Position numbers and translations under genes: made by a program
Notes under the pieces: generated by a model
What the model was told of the DNA's origin: nothing
The model's input: the letters and a program-made list of their open reading frames with translations, nothing else
The model's database searches: none
Part shown: positions 24,563 through 34,270 of the stretch, in pieces
Numbering within the stretch: position 1 is the first letter of the stretch
Layout of the letters: the number at the start of each line of letters is the position of its first letter
NCBI GenBank assembly: GCA_965112735.1
Contig: OZ218965.1
Span: 434,001 to 498,000 of the forward strand
DNA from: Phaeosaccion multiseriatum
Lineage: Eukaryota; Ochrophyta, other classes
DNA length: 64,000 nt
Direction of reading: 5' to 3'

Positions 24563-27500
24563 TAGGTAGGTCGTTATCATCTGAGGTCAGGGGCAGGCAG
24601 GCTGTTGTATCCTCTGAGCGAGCAGCCCCGCGCACGCACACTCGAGAGCCCTAACTAAAGGCCGACGACACTCACCATTGACGATTCGCACTCGGAAGAC
24701 GTAGCGCGTATTGGGACTGAGGCCTGCTACTTCACAGAACGGCTCCTTGCCTCTGAAGCTGACGATGTTCATCGCAGCCGCGCCGCGGGTCTTTCCCTTC
24801 TCATCGCCCAAGAACTCAAGCTCCTTGCCGCTGACGCCCTCGTCCCTCTTCAACACATACGTCACGTCGTCTCGATGCCACCACTTCTCGAACTCTTCGA
24901 AGGACAGCACTCCGTCATTGTTCGTGTCGAGCTCCGTGAGGGCTTCGTTCACGCGCTCCTTCGTCGGCTCTACGCCCAAGTCCTGCAGGAGGGGGGAGAG
25001 GGGGGGAGGGGGGGAGGGGGCGGGTGGACAAATCATGAGCCACGCCACGCCGCACCACGGCGCACTCGGGCGACGCCTTCCGTACCTCCAACAGTTTTGC
25101 GAGCTCTTCACTGTCGATTGTTCCGTTGCCGTCCTCGTCGTATCCTTCGAAGATGCTGCGAAGGTTCACTCCATCGTTGCCCGACGGAGCTTTCGTCCAC
25201 TGCGACAGCATCTTGTCCACGTGTGCCTTGCTTCGCAGCGCTCCCTTGCGCGGCCGAGTCGCCGAGTCCCACTTGAGTCTGACTGTGGTGCAGGAGGGAG
25301 GTCTGCTCGGCTTGGGGGGCAGCGGCTTGTCCAGAAGGCAGTTCACGACCACCGACGGGCTCCAGCTACTCTGAAGGCCGTCGCCGTTAACCGCCTGCAC
25401 GCGGAAGCGGTACCCTGCACCTGCCTCAAGCATCTTGATCTGCGCCGTGTGTGCCGAACCCTTCCACACCCGCTTCCACTGCCCATACACCTCCCCCACG
25501 CACTGCTCCACGATGTACCGCCCCGCTTGGTCGCTGTGCGGCCCCTCCCCTCCCGCCCTGCTGGTGGCGGATTGACTCTCCCCGTCAAAGGCACCAGTGT
25601 TACTGTTGGGAGGGGGTGGGGCAGCAGAAAGGGCATCAAACACGTGTGTGGTTAGGTGTACTTGTCTTTCCTCAAGAAGCCCCGCCCCCCCTGCTCCACC
25701 CGCTTACTGTCATTCATACCTGAAGAAGCCCAGAAACTCTTTCCACGAGAGCCTCTCGTCATCGTTGGTCTCAATGGCGTCAAACTCTGCCCCTGCCAAG
25801 GCGCTTGTCTCAAGGAGTTTGAAGAGGCCCGTGTGCTTGCTCTGCAGCGCCTCCAGTAGCTCCGCCCTGCTCACGTCGCCAGACCTGTCCGTGTCCACCT
25901 CGTCGAAGACCTTCCGCAGCTCCTCATGCTTCTCCAGCTGCTTCTTCGACAACTTCCACCGAAGCGTCACCTCGGAGGCGGTCACTCGCTCCACCCTGGG
26001 CTGCGGGGGGCGCTCGGGCCGCGTGGTGAAGGCCCTGTGAGTGTACGGGCCGGGTCCAAAGCCGTTGAAGGCACGCATACGAAAGTCGTACTTGGTGTTG
26101 GGCTGCAGATCCGTGACCCAAAACTGGTACTCCGCATCCCCGTCCGCGTTTGGGGGGTCCCTGTAGATTTCGCAAAAGTCGCCGTTGCGGAAAGACCTCG
26201 TTCCTGCGGCCCCACTCCACTCCAGCGAGTAAAAGGCCACCATTTCGTCCTTGGGCGGCTGCCAGCACAGCAGCAGCTCGTTGGTCAGCGCCCGGTCGTC
26301 ATCGTCACCCCGCACGTCCCTGTGCCCCAGCTTGGCTGCATAGAGCGTGGGGGCCGAAGGCGGTTTGCCCTTGTCCAGCATGCCCCTCAGCTCACTGGCC
26401 TCTCGATTCGCCTTGGCCAGCACCTTGAGTTGGCGAAGGCCCTTCTGGCGGTCGTCGGCCCCCCACGTAACCTGATCGCATGTGCGTAGAGTGATCTGCT
26501 GCGGGGCCTCTCTCGTCTGGCCCCTCCCAGAAGCAGAGTGATGGTCATCGTCGTCCTCATAGCCCTCATCATCATCCGAGTAGTGATCTTCGTCCTCCTC
26601 CTCCGAGCCCCCTAGACCGTACCGCCGGAGGATGTCCAGCCGTTTCTTCCTCTCTGGCAGCTCTGTCTTTCTGCGCACCTCCTTGTTGCTCAGTGTGGCA
26701 AAGGTAATCGTGCCACCCCATTCGGACTGCTTCTTGTCGCCCTGCTCGCCCCCCCCCGCCCCATCTCTGCACAGCGAGAAAGCGTTGGGCATGCCCGTCT
26801 CTCGACAGGAGGTGGCCCACACGCAGCGTTGAGCAAGTCGCTTGCGTGCATCCCCTCTCTTCTGGCCGCGCTTTCCTCCGGTGAATTCCTTAAACTCCTC
26901 CCACGAGACCTTCTGGTCGTTGTCCTTGTCGAAGGCATCCACCAGCTGAGACAGCTCGTCCTTACCCATCACTATCCCGAGCTCACGTACGAGCAGCTGC
27001 GCAAGCTCCCTCTTGTCGAGCTTCTCGTCCTCTTCGGAGATGGATAGGCCCGCCTCGTAGTGCTCCCCGTCTCTGCTGCGGGCGGCGTTTCGCCTCCTCC
27101 GGTGCTCCACCACCCGCACAAAGGCCTCTCTGTAGTCCACCCCGGGCCGCAACAGTTTCAAGAACGTGTCCCTGAGTGCGCTGTAGCCCGCTGAGTGCAC
27201 GTCGCAGGCTTTAGGTGGGAAGCAGTCCCACAGGACTTGACAATGGTACGCGCTCAGGCTGTTGTGGCTTCCTTTGCAGCACCAGTTCACCCACTCTTTC
27301 TGCAGTCGAACGTCAACCTGCTTGAGAGCTTGCCCAACGCGAATGCAGTACTCCTCCCCTCCCCTCTCGGGTGCCGGGTCTATGAATGACAGACTCTTCA
27401 CCGCCGCCTCCACTTGCGCCTTGTGCTGAGTCCACCCCTCAAACTGTTTGGCGCTGTCTTCGGCCAACTGGTCCCGCGCCTCTTTGCCACTGTTCCGCTT

Positions 27501-28751
27501 CAGATCTTTGCGCAGATCATCGAGCTGCTTGTTGCACTTCTCCAGATCTCCCTGCGCCCCCTGCCGCCCTTTGCTGAGAGCATGCACGTACTTGAGTCCC
27601 TGCTGGTCGCGCACAAGATCGAGGGTGGAACGCGCAATGACGTTCTTATTCGGCCGCACCACGGCCTTCCCACTGCCAAAGTCGAAGCGCGGGGGCTTCC
27701 ACGCCTGGACAGTGTGCACCGCCGCAGGAATGCGTATGCGCTTCTCATCCTTGGAGCGAACAAAGCCCGCGTGTACCGCCGCAGCCTCGGTCTTCTTGTC
27801 CCTCATGCTCTCGATCTTCTTCTCCTTCTCTCTATCTTCGTCCTGCTCAATCATAACCATCAGCTGGCGCACTCCTAATGTAGACAGCCCAGTCGCCATG
27901 AGCCGCGCCCTACTCTCCGCTGTCATGTGGAGCATCCCGCTCCGGCCGTCCGGTCGGTCTTCACCGTCCTTTCCTTCTCCAGTCTTGCTTTCGGGGCCTT
28001 CCTCCTTGCCTTCTCCCTTCTCGCTGCGCCCCACCAGCCGCCTAACCTCCCCTTCCTCAAGCATGGCCGCCAGTCTCTCTCTCATCTCCCGATTCGCGGA
28101 CACCCAAGCCAGCTTTAAACGTCGCAGAAATATTACATTCTGCGCCTTCTGATCCGCCGTCATGGGACGCGCTTTCAAGCCCCGTCGCGGCGGATCTGGG
28201 GGAAAATTGTACTTGAGGCTGGGCATGATCCAGTCCCCGTCATCTTCGCCCTCCTGCACCATCAGCTCCTTCATGGCGGCCGATAATGTCTTGAGCTCAG
28301 CAGCACTGATACGCACGTCTGGGAAGGTGTAGTAGCTCTTCGTCCACTCTTTGAAAGCGTCGAACATGCACTGAGGCCCAGCCTTGGTCGACGTGTGCTG
28401 CACACCGCCCTTTCCCATGGCCGCCGACAGATCGACGCCCATGGACTTGTCCACCGCAGCCAAGGCCACCGCCACCTCCTTGAAGGACTCTGCGTCATCT
28501 GCCCGACTCTGCTGAAGCTTGGCGAACAGTTCCAGTCCCCGATCGAAATTGTTCTTACGCTTGACCCACGCTTCGAATGCGCCTTTCGAGGAGGCCTTCT
28601 CTGCCCCAGTGCCAACTCCTTCGCTGCTACAGCTGTTGGCACTCCTGCTGCTGCTGAGGCTACTGCTCCTCTTGTGGCGCGGGTGTTCTCTTGCGGCGCG
28701 CACAGTCCCTGCTGCTGCGTTGGCACCAGCCAATGGACCCATGCCAACCAT
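23029..28751 (-). CDS. Large FN3 and EF-hand protein
   Basis: Six exons (28751-25720, 25602-25086, 24982-24676, 24452-24238, 23863-23614, 23516-23029) join in frame to 1602 residues. The first 600 residues are mostly helical and charged with no family I know. EF-hand loops follow at about 600 (DKDNDQKVSWEE), 945 (DTDRSGDVSRAE), 990 (ETNDDERLSWKE), 1160 (DEDGNGTIDSEE) and 1200 (DTNNDGVLSFEE). Fibronectin type III domains lie at about 827-914, 925-1100, 1115-1300 and 1300-1440, each with the YRFRV-x-A-x-N type strand. The second and third FN3 domains are each split by an EF-hand pair after their early strand (VTLRWKL; VRLKWD). The C-terminus is Ser/Gly-rich, then a folded tail. No signal peptide or membrane segment is visible, so a cytosolic calcium-responsive scaffold is the likeliest role, by inference. 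The start is the first ATG of the long first exon. Confidence 0.87.
23898..24077. repeat. (GGA)n microsatellite in an intron
   Basis: About 180 bases of near-perfect GGA, with a few GAT/GAC interruptions, fill the intron before exon 5 of the FN3/EF-hand gene. On the coding (minus) strand this is a TCC pyrimidine run that leads to the 3' splice site. Confidence 0.95.
24504..24563. repeat. (CAGG)n microsatellite in an intron
   Basis: About 15 copies of CAGG lie in the intron between exons 3 and 4 of the FN3/EF-hand gene (minus strand). Confidence 0.95.
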
Positions 28752-28803
28752 GCCGCTACAAGCACACGAGCCCCTTAGGCCATATCCTTGAAAACAAAGC
28801 AGA

Positions 28804-28860
28804 AGGACGCGTAGTGTAACGGATTGACATCGACTTTGAATCGAGATTCATAAGTCAATA
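28804..28860 (+). other. tRNA-Gln(UUG)-like fragment
   Basis: The sequence begins GGACGCG, then TAGTGTAACGG, which fits the polymerase III A-box. An anticodon arm follows with loop CTTTGAA (anticodon TTG) closed by four of five stem pairs. The T-arm and the 3' acceptor half are not recognisable downstream, so this is at best a truncated tRNA-Gln or a tRNA-derived relic. It sits between the divergent starts of the FN3 gene and the sugar transporter. Confidence 0.35.
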
Positions 28861-28998
28861 AAATAGATGGCACCTTACGGGCGTGATTTCATTCCTCTAG
28901 CCGTGTCAACTTCCCCCCACTCTCCCCCTCTTGCAGTCTTGTTTGCCTGGAACCTTTTATCCTATTGAAATGTGATTTGAGGGGAACTGCGGTACGAT

Positions 28999-30169
28999 AT
29001 GGGCAAAGCGAGTGGGAGGATGATGTCTCAGCTGCTCATGGTCGTACTCGCATTCCAGGCCGGGTTGCAGCCCCTGCTCATAAAGACATGCATCGATGAT
29101 CAGGTAAGAAGGCGTCTTGTCGCGTGAGGGCCGGGCTATGTGCAGCTCCTTGTGCCTCCCATGTCTCACGGCCGGCATTTTGTATGTGTTTTGTTTTCCG
29201 GCACAGGTCCAGCGAGCTTCGGTGGTGGTGGCAACGGAGGTCGCCAAAATCTTGCTCTGCAGCGCAACAATTGCACTGGGAGGCCGAGTCCGCGCCATCC
29301 GGAAGGAGTGGTCGCTTGGAAGCTCGCTCTCGACTGCTGCGTTCCCTGCCATGTGCTATGCGCTCCAGAACATGCTTTGCCAGGCCGCGTATCAGCACCT
29401 TGACTCAGTGACGTACAATGTGCTCAACCAAACCAAAACGTTGTCCGCGGCTCTGTGTTGCTACCTCATCATGGGTCGGAGGCAGTCTAAGCCTCAGCTT
29501 TTGGCTCTGTTCCTCTTGTTCGTAGCAGCTCTGAGTCTGAATGGCGGAGTGGGCTCTGGCGGATGGGACCGGGCAGACCACTTGGGCCGCACAGCGCTGA
29601 CTATCGGCGTTCCTGCAGTCCTGTCAGCGTCTTTTCTCAGCGGCCTGGGAGGCGCCATTACACAGCGCACCTTACAAACACACGGACGAGACAGCTCTCT
29701 GCTTTCCATGGAGCTGGCTGCATTTGGGGTTGTGACGCTTCTCTTCTCTCGACTTTTGCAGGGTGGCTCGGGGCTGGCAGGCTTCTTTGATGGATGGACA
29801 CCCCTGACGGCCGTGCCGGTCCTGACCTCAGCTCTCGGAGGAATCGTTGTGGGACAAGTCACGAAGCACGCGGGAAGTGTAAAGAAAGGGTTTGCCCTCA
29901 TTGCGGGAATCATTCTGACTGCTGTCCTGCAGTCTTTGTTCGAAAAGGTGGGTGGATGCGTGGGTCGGAATGTGTACTCTGGTCTGGTTTCTCCTCTGAG
30001 AACTCACGTTGGCTCTCTTCTCCTCCTCGCCCTCTTGCAGGATCACCCGCTCTCGGCACACCACGTGGTCGCTGCCGCGCTGACTGGCCTGGGCATAGCC
30101 CTCCATGCAAATTTCCCACCCGAGACTGCTGCTGCTGCAGCAGCAGCACCCGGGAAGAAGAAAGATTAA
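28999..30169 (+). CDS. Nucleotide-sugar transporter, SLC35A-like
   Basis: Three phase-0 exons (28999-29103, 29207-29947, 30041-30169) give 324 residues. The protein is almost entirely hydrophobic with about ten membrane helices. Family marks are VATEVAKILLC near the start, ALQNMLCQAAYQHLDSVTYN followed by VLNQTKTLSAALC, and the late GGIVVGQVTKHAGSVKKGF stretch, all typical of Golgi/ER nucleotide-sugar antiporters of the SLC35A group. It resembles the plant branch that carries UDP-GlcNAc/UDP-GalNAc (ROCK1 type), but substrate cannot be read from the sequence. The C-terminal tail ends in lysines (PGKKKD), possibly an ER-retrieval KKxx-like signal. Its start is 247 bases from the divergent FN3 gene start. 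Confidence 0.9.
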
Positions 30170-30300
30170 CTCCTTCCTCCATGTTCATGTTGACGAAAAG
30201 AGATGGCTTTAATTGTTTTTAAAATTAATAATAACCCCATCGCCCCCTCACTCTCACCCCAGCAAAACGGGCGTTGATTTTACCTTGCCGGAACGCCGCT

Positions 30301-31099
30301 CTACTTGCCTCTCTGGAGCTCTGCGATCATTCTGTCCTTACGGGCTATTTCCGCCTTGGCCGTGTTGAAGAGGCAACTAATATTGTTCTCCAACGTTCTG
30401 TTTCGCTCGAGCAAGGACGCGTTCGCCTCGCGGCGCTTCTCCTCCTGATGGACGGCACACAGATGGGGAGAGGGGAGGGACACGCAGAGATGAGAGAGAG
30501 AGAGCAAGATTACAACGAGAAAGGGGAAAGGGTTCCAGATAAAAGGGAGAAAGGGAAGGGACAGATGTGCATGGATAAAGAGAGGTAAAAGAGACTGAGG
30601 GAGGGAGACGAGAGTGACGGAAAGACAAGAGCAGAGGGAGAGAGAGAAGAGAGAAGAGCGAGATGACAGAGAGGGTTCGAGAGAAGAGCAAAAGAGAGAC
30701 AGGAGAGAGATATGGATAGAGAGAGGGAAAGGTAAGAGAGGCTGAGAGAGGAAGATGGGAGCGACAAAGAGACGAGAGAGGGAGAGAGAGAGGAGAGAGG
30801 AGGGGAGACAGAAAGAGGAGAGAGAGCCAGATACGAGTGAGAGAAAGAGACAAGACAGAGAATTGGATAGAGAGAGGGAAGAGAGACTGAGAGGTCCTCC
30901 CTACCTGCGCGGCAAGAGCCTTGAGCTTGGCCTCCAGCAAAGCGCACTTCTCGGCAAGCTGAAGGGAGAGGGAAAAGGGTGTAAGAAAAGGAAAAATGAA
31001 CACACGCCTCTCCCGAGGGGGGCGCCTTACCTCAGTCGCAAGGAGCTTGTCTGCCGAGGTGCCAAGTCCAGCGTAGATGTCGTCCTCGTCCTCGTCCAT
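30301..31099 (-). CDS. Small FLASH-like coiled-coil protein
   Basis: Three phase-0 exons (31099-31031, 30958-30905, 30444-30301) encode 88 residues. The start MDEDEDDIYAGLG is acidic; the rest is one continuous coiled coil. Its end, NISCLFNTAKAEIARKDRMI, matches the conserved N-terminal coiled-coil pattern (NI-x2-L-x2-TA-x-EI-x-RKD) of CASP8AP2/FLASH-type proteins, which in animals bind Lsm11 during histone pre-mRNA 3' processing. That function is known for animals and only inferred here. The protein is much shorter than animal FLASH. The 460-base second intron is purine-rich on the plus strand, a GA microsatellite (30490-30890). Confidence 0.75.
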
Positions 31100-31305
31100 C
31101 AAGGTACTTGTACAAGTAGAAGGGGACCGCGAGGGGATATTGTCAATGAGTGGCGGGGCAGTTTCAGTTTCAATTCACTATTCTCCTCAACCAAGGGACG
31201 GTCTCACAAGAAAGGATGGCCGGAGCAGGAGGAGGAAGAGGGAACCGCGGTATTTCTTGAAAAGAGTCTATCTTCGTGGGTCCTACTTGCTTGGGGCGGG
31301 TGGGT

Positions 31306-33492
31306 ATGGCGAATAGGATTACTTCGATCAGGATAGGTGGCTTCTTATTTCGCTCGGGAGGACTTGGCCGATCAGGGCGCAGACGAGGGCGGGCCTTCTC
31401 CACTTCTACAGACTCTGCGCCGAGCAAGTCAAAGCCTTCGTATCTTCGATATATACACCGGAATGACGTGGCTGTGGCTGCCGAGAGTGGAAACAGGAAA
31501 TCGGGGGAAGGCAGTGCCAGCAGGGATAGGGGGGACGCTATAGCTCCTCTGCTTGCTTTAGATACAACGACCCCCAAGCACATTGACGATGCTGCGGCTG
31601 CCGGTGATGCTGTTGGGAAGGCGTTGGAAAACTTGCCGAGAGGTTCCGTTGCCGGCGACGTGTTGCGGCAAAAGCAGGTACGAGAAAAGGAGGGGATTGA
31701 AAATGCCGGCCAGCTCTGCAGGCACGCCTTCCCTCTTTCTTCAGGTTGCCTCTGCCCTCTGCCTCTCTGTTCGCGTGATGCGCATATTCTTCTCCCCCCC
31801 CCCCGCGTCTCTCTGTCCCTTTCGGTCTCTCCCTCTCTTATCTCTTCTCTCTCACCCAACCCCCCTAACTCTCTCTCTTCATCTCTCTCCACCCAGCTGC
31901 TTCGTCAGCAACTCCATGTGCCTGGCAACTGTACAGTGGACGAGGCTATCACCATGATGGTGAATCAAAGGGTCACGTCATTCTTAGTGGTGAACCGCAA
32001 AAGAGAAGTGATTGGGATGTTCACGAGCAGAGATGTGATGGGAGAACTCGCTCGCTTCCCCCACAAGGCGGACGGGCTAGGAGCCAAGGCCCACGAGTTT
32101 ATGATTCCCATCAACCAGATGGTGTACTGCTCCCCAGAGGACTCCCTCCAGCGCTGCCTCTTGATCATGTCCGAATTGAAGATTCGGAACCTGCCTGTCG
32201 TCGTGGAAGGCGAAGTGGCCGGCATTATCAACGTGAATGACATCGCAGACTTCTCTTTCAGCACGTCGGAGCTCGGCGGTAAGAGCTCCTACATCAAGAA
32301 CATTGCAGAGCGCAAAGGACTGCCGCGGGGGGTGAGGCCAACCTCCACGCATGAGGAGGTGCGGGACGAGCATATTTCTGCTTCCGTTGGGGCCGCGGCG
32401 CTTCCGCACCCCTTCAAGGGCAAGGACGGCGTGAGCGCGTCTGCTCGGGAGCATCGCCACCTCGACATTTGTACAGACCCCACCCTGAGCGAGGACGCGC
32501 ACTTCACACTTTCTGTGTCTTGGCCCTCTGCGCACTCGGACACGGTGCACTACGTGGGGGTGGCGGATGGGGTGGGCAGCTGGCGCGCTATGGGCGTGGA
32601 CCCCAGGAACTTCTCCAACAAGCTCATGCACTGGGCGCAGCAGTTTGTGCTGTCAAGCGCCCCCTCCCCGGGCAACGCTGCACGGCCTCCGCCCAAGCCG
32701 CACGAGGTGCTCAGCGCGGCGTGGGAGATGACCATCGCGGAGAAGGCCGTGGGCAGCAGCACCGCCTGCGTAGCTTCTCTGGACTACGAGCTCGATCAGC
32801 TCACCTTTAGCAACATTGGGGACAGCGGGGTGGTGGTGCTACGCCACATTGACAGCGACGTGGCGGGCTACATGAGAGAGACGCAGACGCCGCGGCACTT
32901 GAGGGCCGACGACCTCCGCCTGGCCTTTATTTCGCAGCAGCAGCTGCGGTCCTTCAACCTGCCCTACCAGTTTGGCTACACAAACGTGGACAAGGACAAT
33001 GCCAATTTTGAGACTCCCAAAGACGCGGTCAACACCTCCTTTCCGGTGACTCCAGGTGACATTATTATCATCGCGACGGATGGGCTCTTCGATAACATGG
33101 AGCTCGACGAGGTTTGCGACTTGGCCCTCAAGTGGGAAACGAAATGGTTTGGAGGGCCAAGTCACGGACTCGAAACGCACAACAACGCCGCAATGGAGGA
33201 TCTGTCACAAACTCTCGCCAAGAGGGCGCGGGACTTGTCCCTGGACAGCTCCCGCGACTCCCCCTTCGCGCTCCTGGCCAAGGAGAACGACATCATGTGG
33301 TCGGGGGGAATGCCCGACGACGTCACCATCGTCACCATGGTGAGTTGCGCATGCTCTCCTACTGTTTCGACTGCCGCTACTTTCCTCACTGTATATCCCC
33401 CTCCCCCCCTCCATGTATGTACAATGCCTCTGCAGAGAGTCACCAAGAAGGCAAAGCCAGTAGCGGAACGCGATGAAGACGATTTTCCGTAA
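31306..33492 (+). CDS. CBS-domain and PP2C-type phosphatase fusion
   Basis: Three phase-0 exons (31306-31677, 31897-33339, 33436-33492) give 623 residues. The N-terminus is Arg/Ser-rich without acids (RSGRRRGRAFSTSTD), a likely mitochondrial presequence. Residues about 125-235 form a pair of CBS motifs (TVDEAITMMVNQRVTSFLVV with REVIGMFTSRDVM; SLQRCLLIMSELKIRNLPVV with VAGIINVNDIADF). From about 300 comes a PP2C domain with metal-binding VADGVGSWRAMGVDP, NIGDSGVVVLR, IIATDGLFDNM and PDDVTIVTM, the style of the PTC7 branch. CBS pairs bind adenosine nucleotides, so the phosphatase may respond to energy charge; that is inference. The first intron is rich in CT. The chosen ATG directly precedes the presequence. 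Confidence 0.88.
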   Translation: MANRITSIRIGGFLFRSGGLGRSGRRRGRAFSTSTDSAPSKSKPSYLRYIHRNDVAVAAESGNRKSGEGSASRDRGDAIAPLLALDTTTPKHIDDAAAAGDAVGKALENLPRGSVAGDVLRQKQVREKEGIENAGQLCRHAFPLSSGCLCPLPLCSRDAHILLPPPRVSLSLSVSPSLISSLSPNPPNSLSSSLSTQLLRQQLHVPGNCTVDEAITMMVNQRVTSFLVVNRKREVIGMFTSRDVMGELARFPHKADGLGAKAHEFMIPINQMVYCSPEDSLQRCLLIMSELKIRNLPVVVEGEVAGIINVNDIADFSFSTSELGGKSSYIKNIAERKGLPRGVRPTSTHEEVRDEHISASVGAAALPHPFKGKDGVSASAREHRHLDICTDPTLSEDAHFTLSVSWPSAHSDTVHYVGVADGVGSWRAMGVDPRNFSNKLMHWAQQFVLSSAPSPGNAARPPPKPHEVLSAAWEMTIAEKAVGSSTACVASLDYELDQLTFSNIGDSGVVVLRHIDSDVAGYMRETQTPRHLRADDLRLAFISQQQLRSFNLPYQFGYTNVDKDNANFETPKDAVNTSFPVTPGDIIIIATDGLFDNMELDEVCDLALKWETKWFGGPSHGLETHNNAAMEDLSQTLAKRARDLSLDSSRDSPFALLAKENDIMWSGGMPDDVTIVTMVSCACSPTVSTAATFLTVYPPPPLHVCTMPLQRVTKKAKPVAERDEDDFP

Positions 33493-33541
33493 TTACGTGT
33501 GGAATGTCTCGCCTCTACCTCTCTCTCCGTGTTAATACAAT

Positions 33542-34064
33542 TCAGGTCTTTCTTGACTCCAGCCGAGCCTTAATGTCGCGATCCCGTTGGTACATCTCGT
33601 GATCGAACTCGTCCTGGCAAACCTGCGCAAGAAAGGAGGGCCGCGGGGGAAAAGTCTGGCATGATGAAACAGCATGCATGCGAAAACAACTTACACACAC
33701 CTTCAGACCCTCGCCTTCCCCCAGTCAAAGCTCGGCTTATAAGTGTATCCATCGCCGCGCTTCTGGCTAAATAACAAACCTAATAACTCGCATCATAGCA
33801 GAGCGTCCCTCCCCCCCGACTCTCCACGCCCGTGTTTGATGAACACCCCCCATTTGCCTCTTCCTGTCGCATCTTGTACCCAATACCTCTTCCTGTTTGG
33901 CATCTTGTGGCCCCCACTTTACGATAGGCGCTCCCCAACTTGCAATGAGCACTCACCCGCCTTGGCTCCCCGGTAACCCAGACATTCGACCTCTCCAGCA
34001 GAAATCCCACCAGAGTCATCCCCCCCCCGATGATGATAAGCGGTGGGACGGACTGCCAAGGCAT
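33542..34064 (-). CDS. NDUFA1: Complex I MWFE-type subunit (NDUFA1-like)
   Basis: Three phase-0 exons (34064-33957, 33762-33709, 33622-33542) give 80 residues; human NDUFA1 has 70. The start MPWQSVPPLIIIGGGMTLVG is a single N-terminal membrane helix right after a very short head, followed by a hydrophilic tail ending QDEFDHEMYQRDRDI, the family's D-x4-M-x-RD-x-I pattern. It would be an accessory subunit of the mitochondrial NADH dehydrogenase membrane arm. The second exon's donor (GTCTGA) is weak. A better GTGTGT donor nine bases on would put a stop in frame, so this border needs cDNA. The exons are too short to stand out as open frames. Confidence 0.72.
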
Positions 34065-34270
34065 ATTGCTCTCACTCCGAAAAGCCTCTCTCTGCTGCAG
34101 CTTAGTCCGGTTGCTGCCGCTGCTACCCCTTACTGCTGCTCCTGCTGGTCTCCTTTTTTGTCTCTCGATCGTCCCTCTCTCTGAAATGCTCTGCCGCCGG
34201 ACAAAACCCCCTGGGATGGAGGCTTTTCATTTTCCCTCCCTCTCCCTTGCTCGTGGACTGAGCACAAACT
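34065..34270. promoter_or_regulatory. Divergent promoter between NDUFA1-like gene and THOC5
   Basis: There are 206 bases between two start codons on opposite strands. The stretch is CT-rich near THOC5. No specific element is recognised; the call rests on arrangement. Confidence 0.4.
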
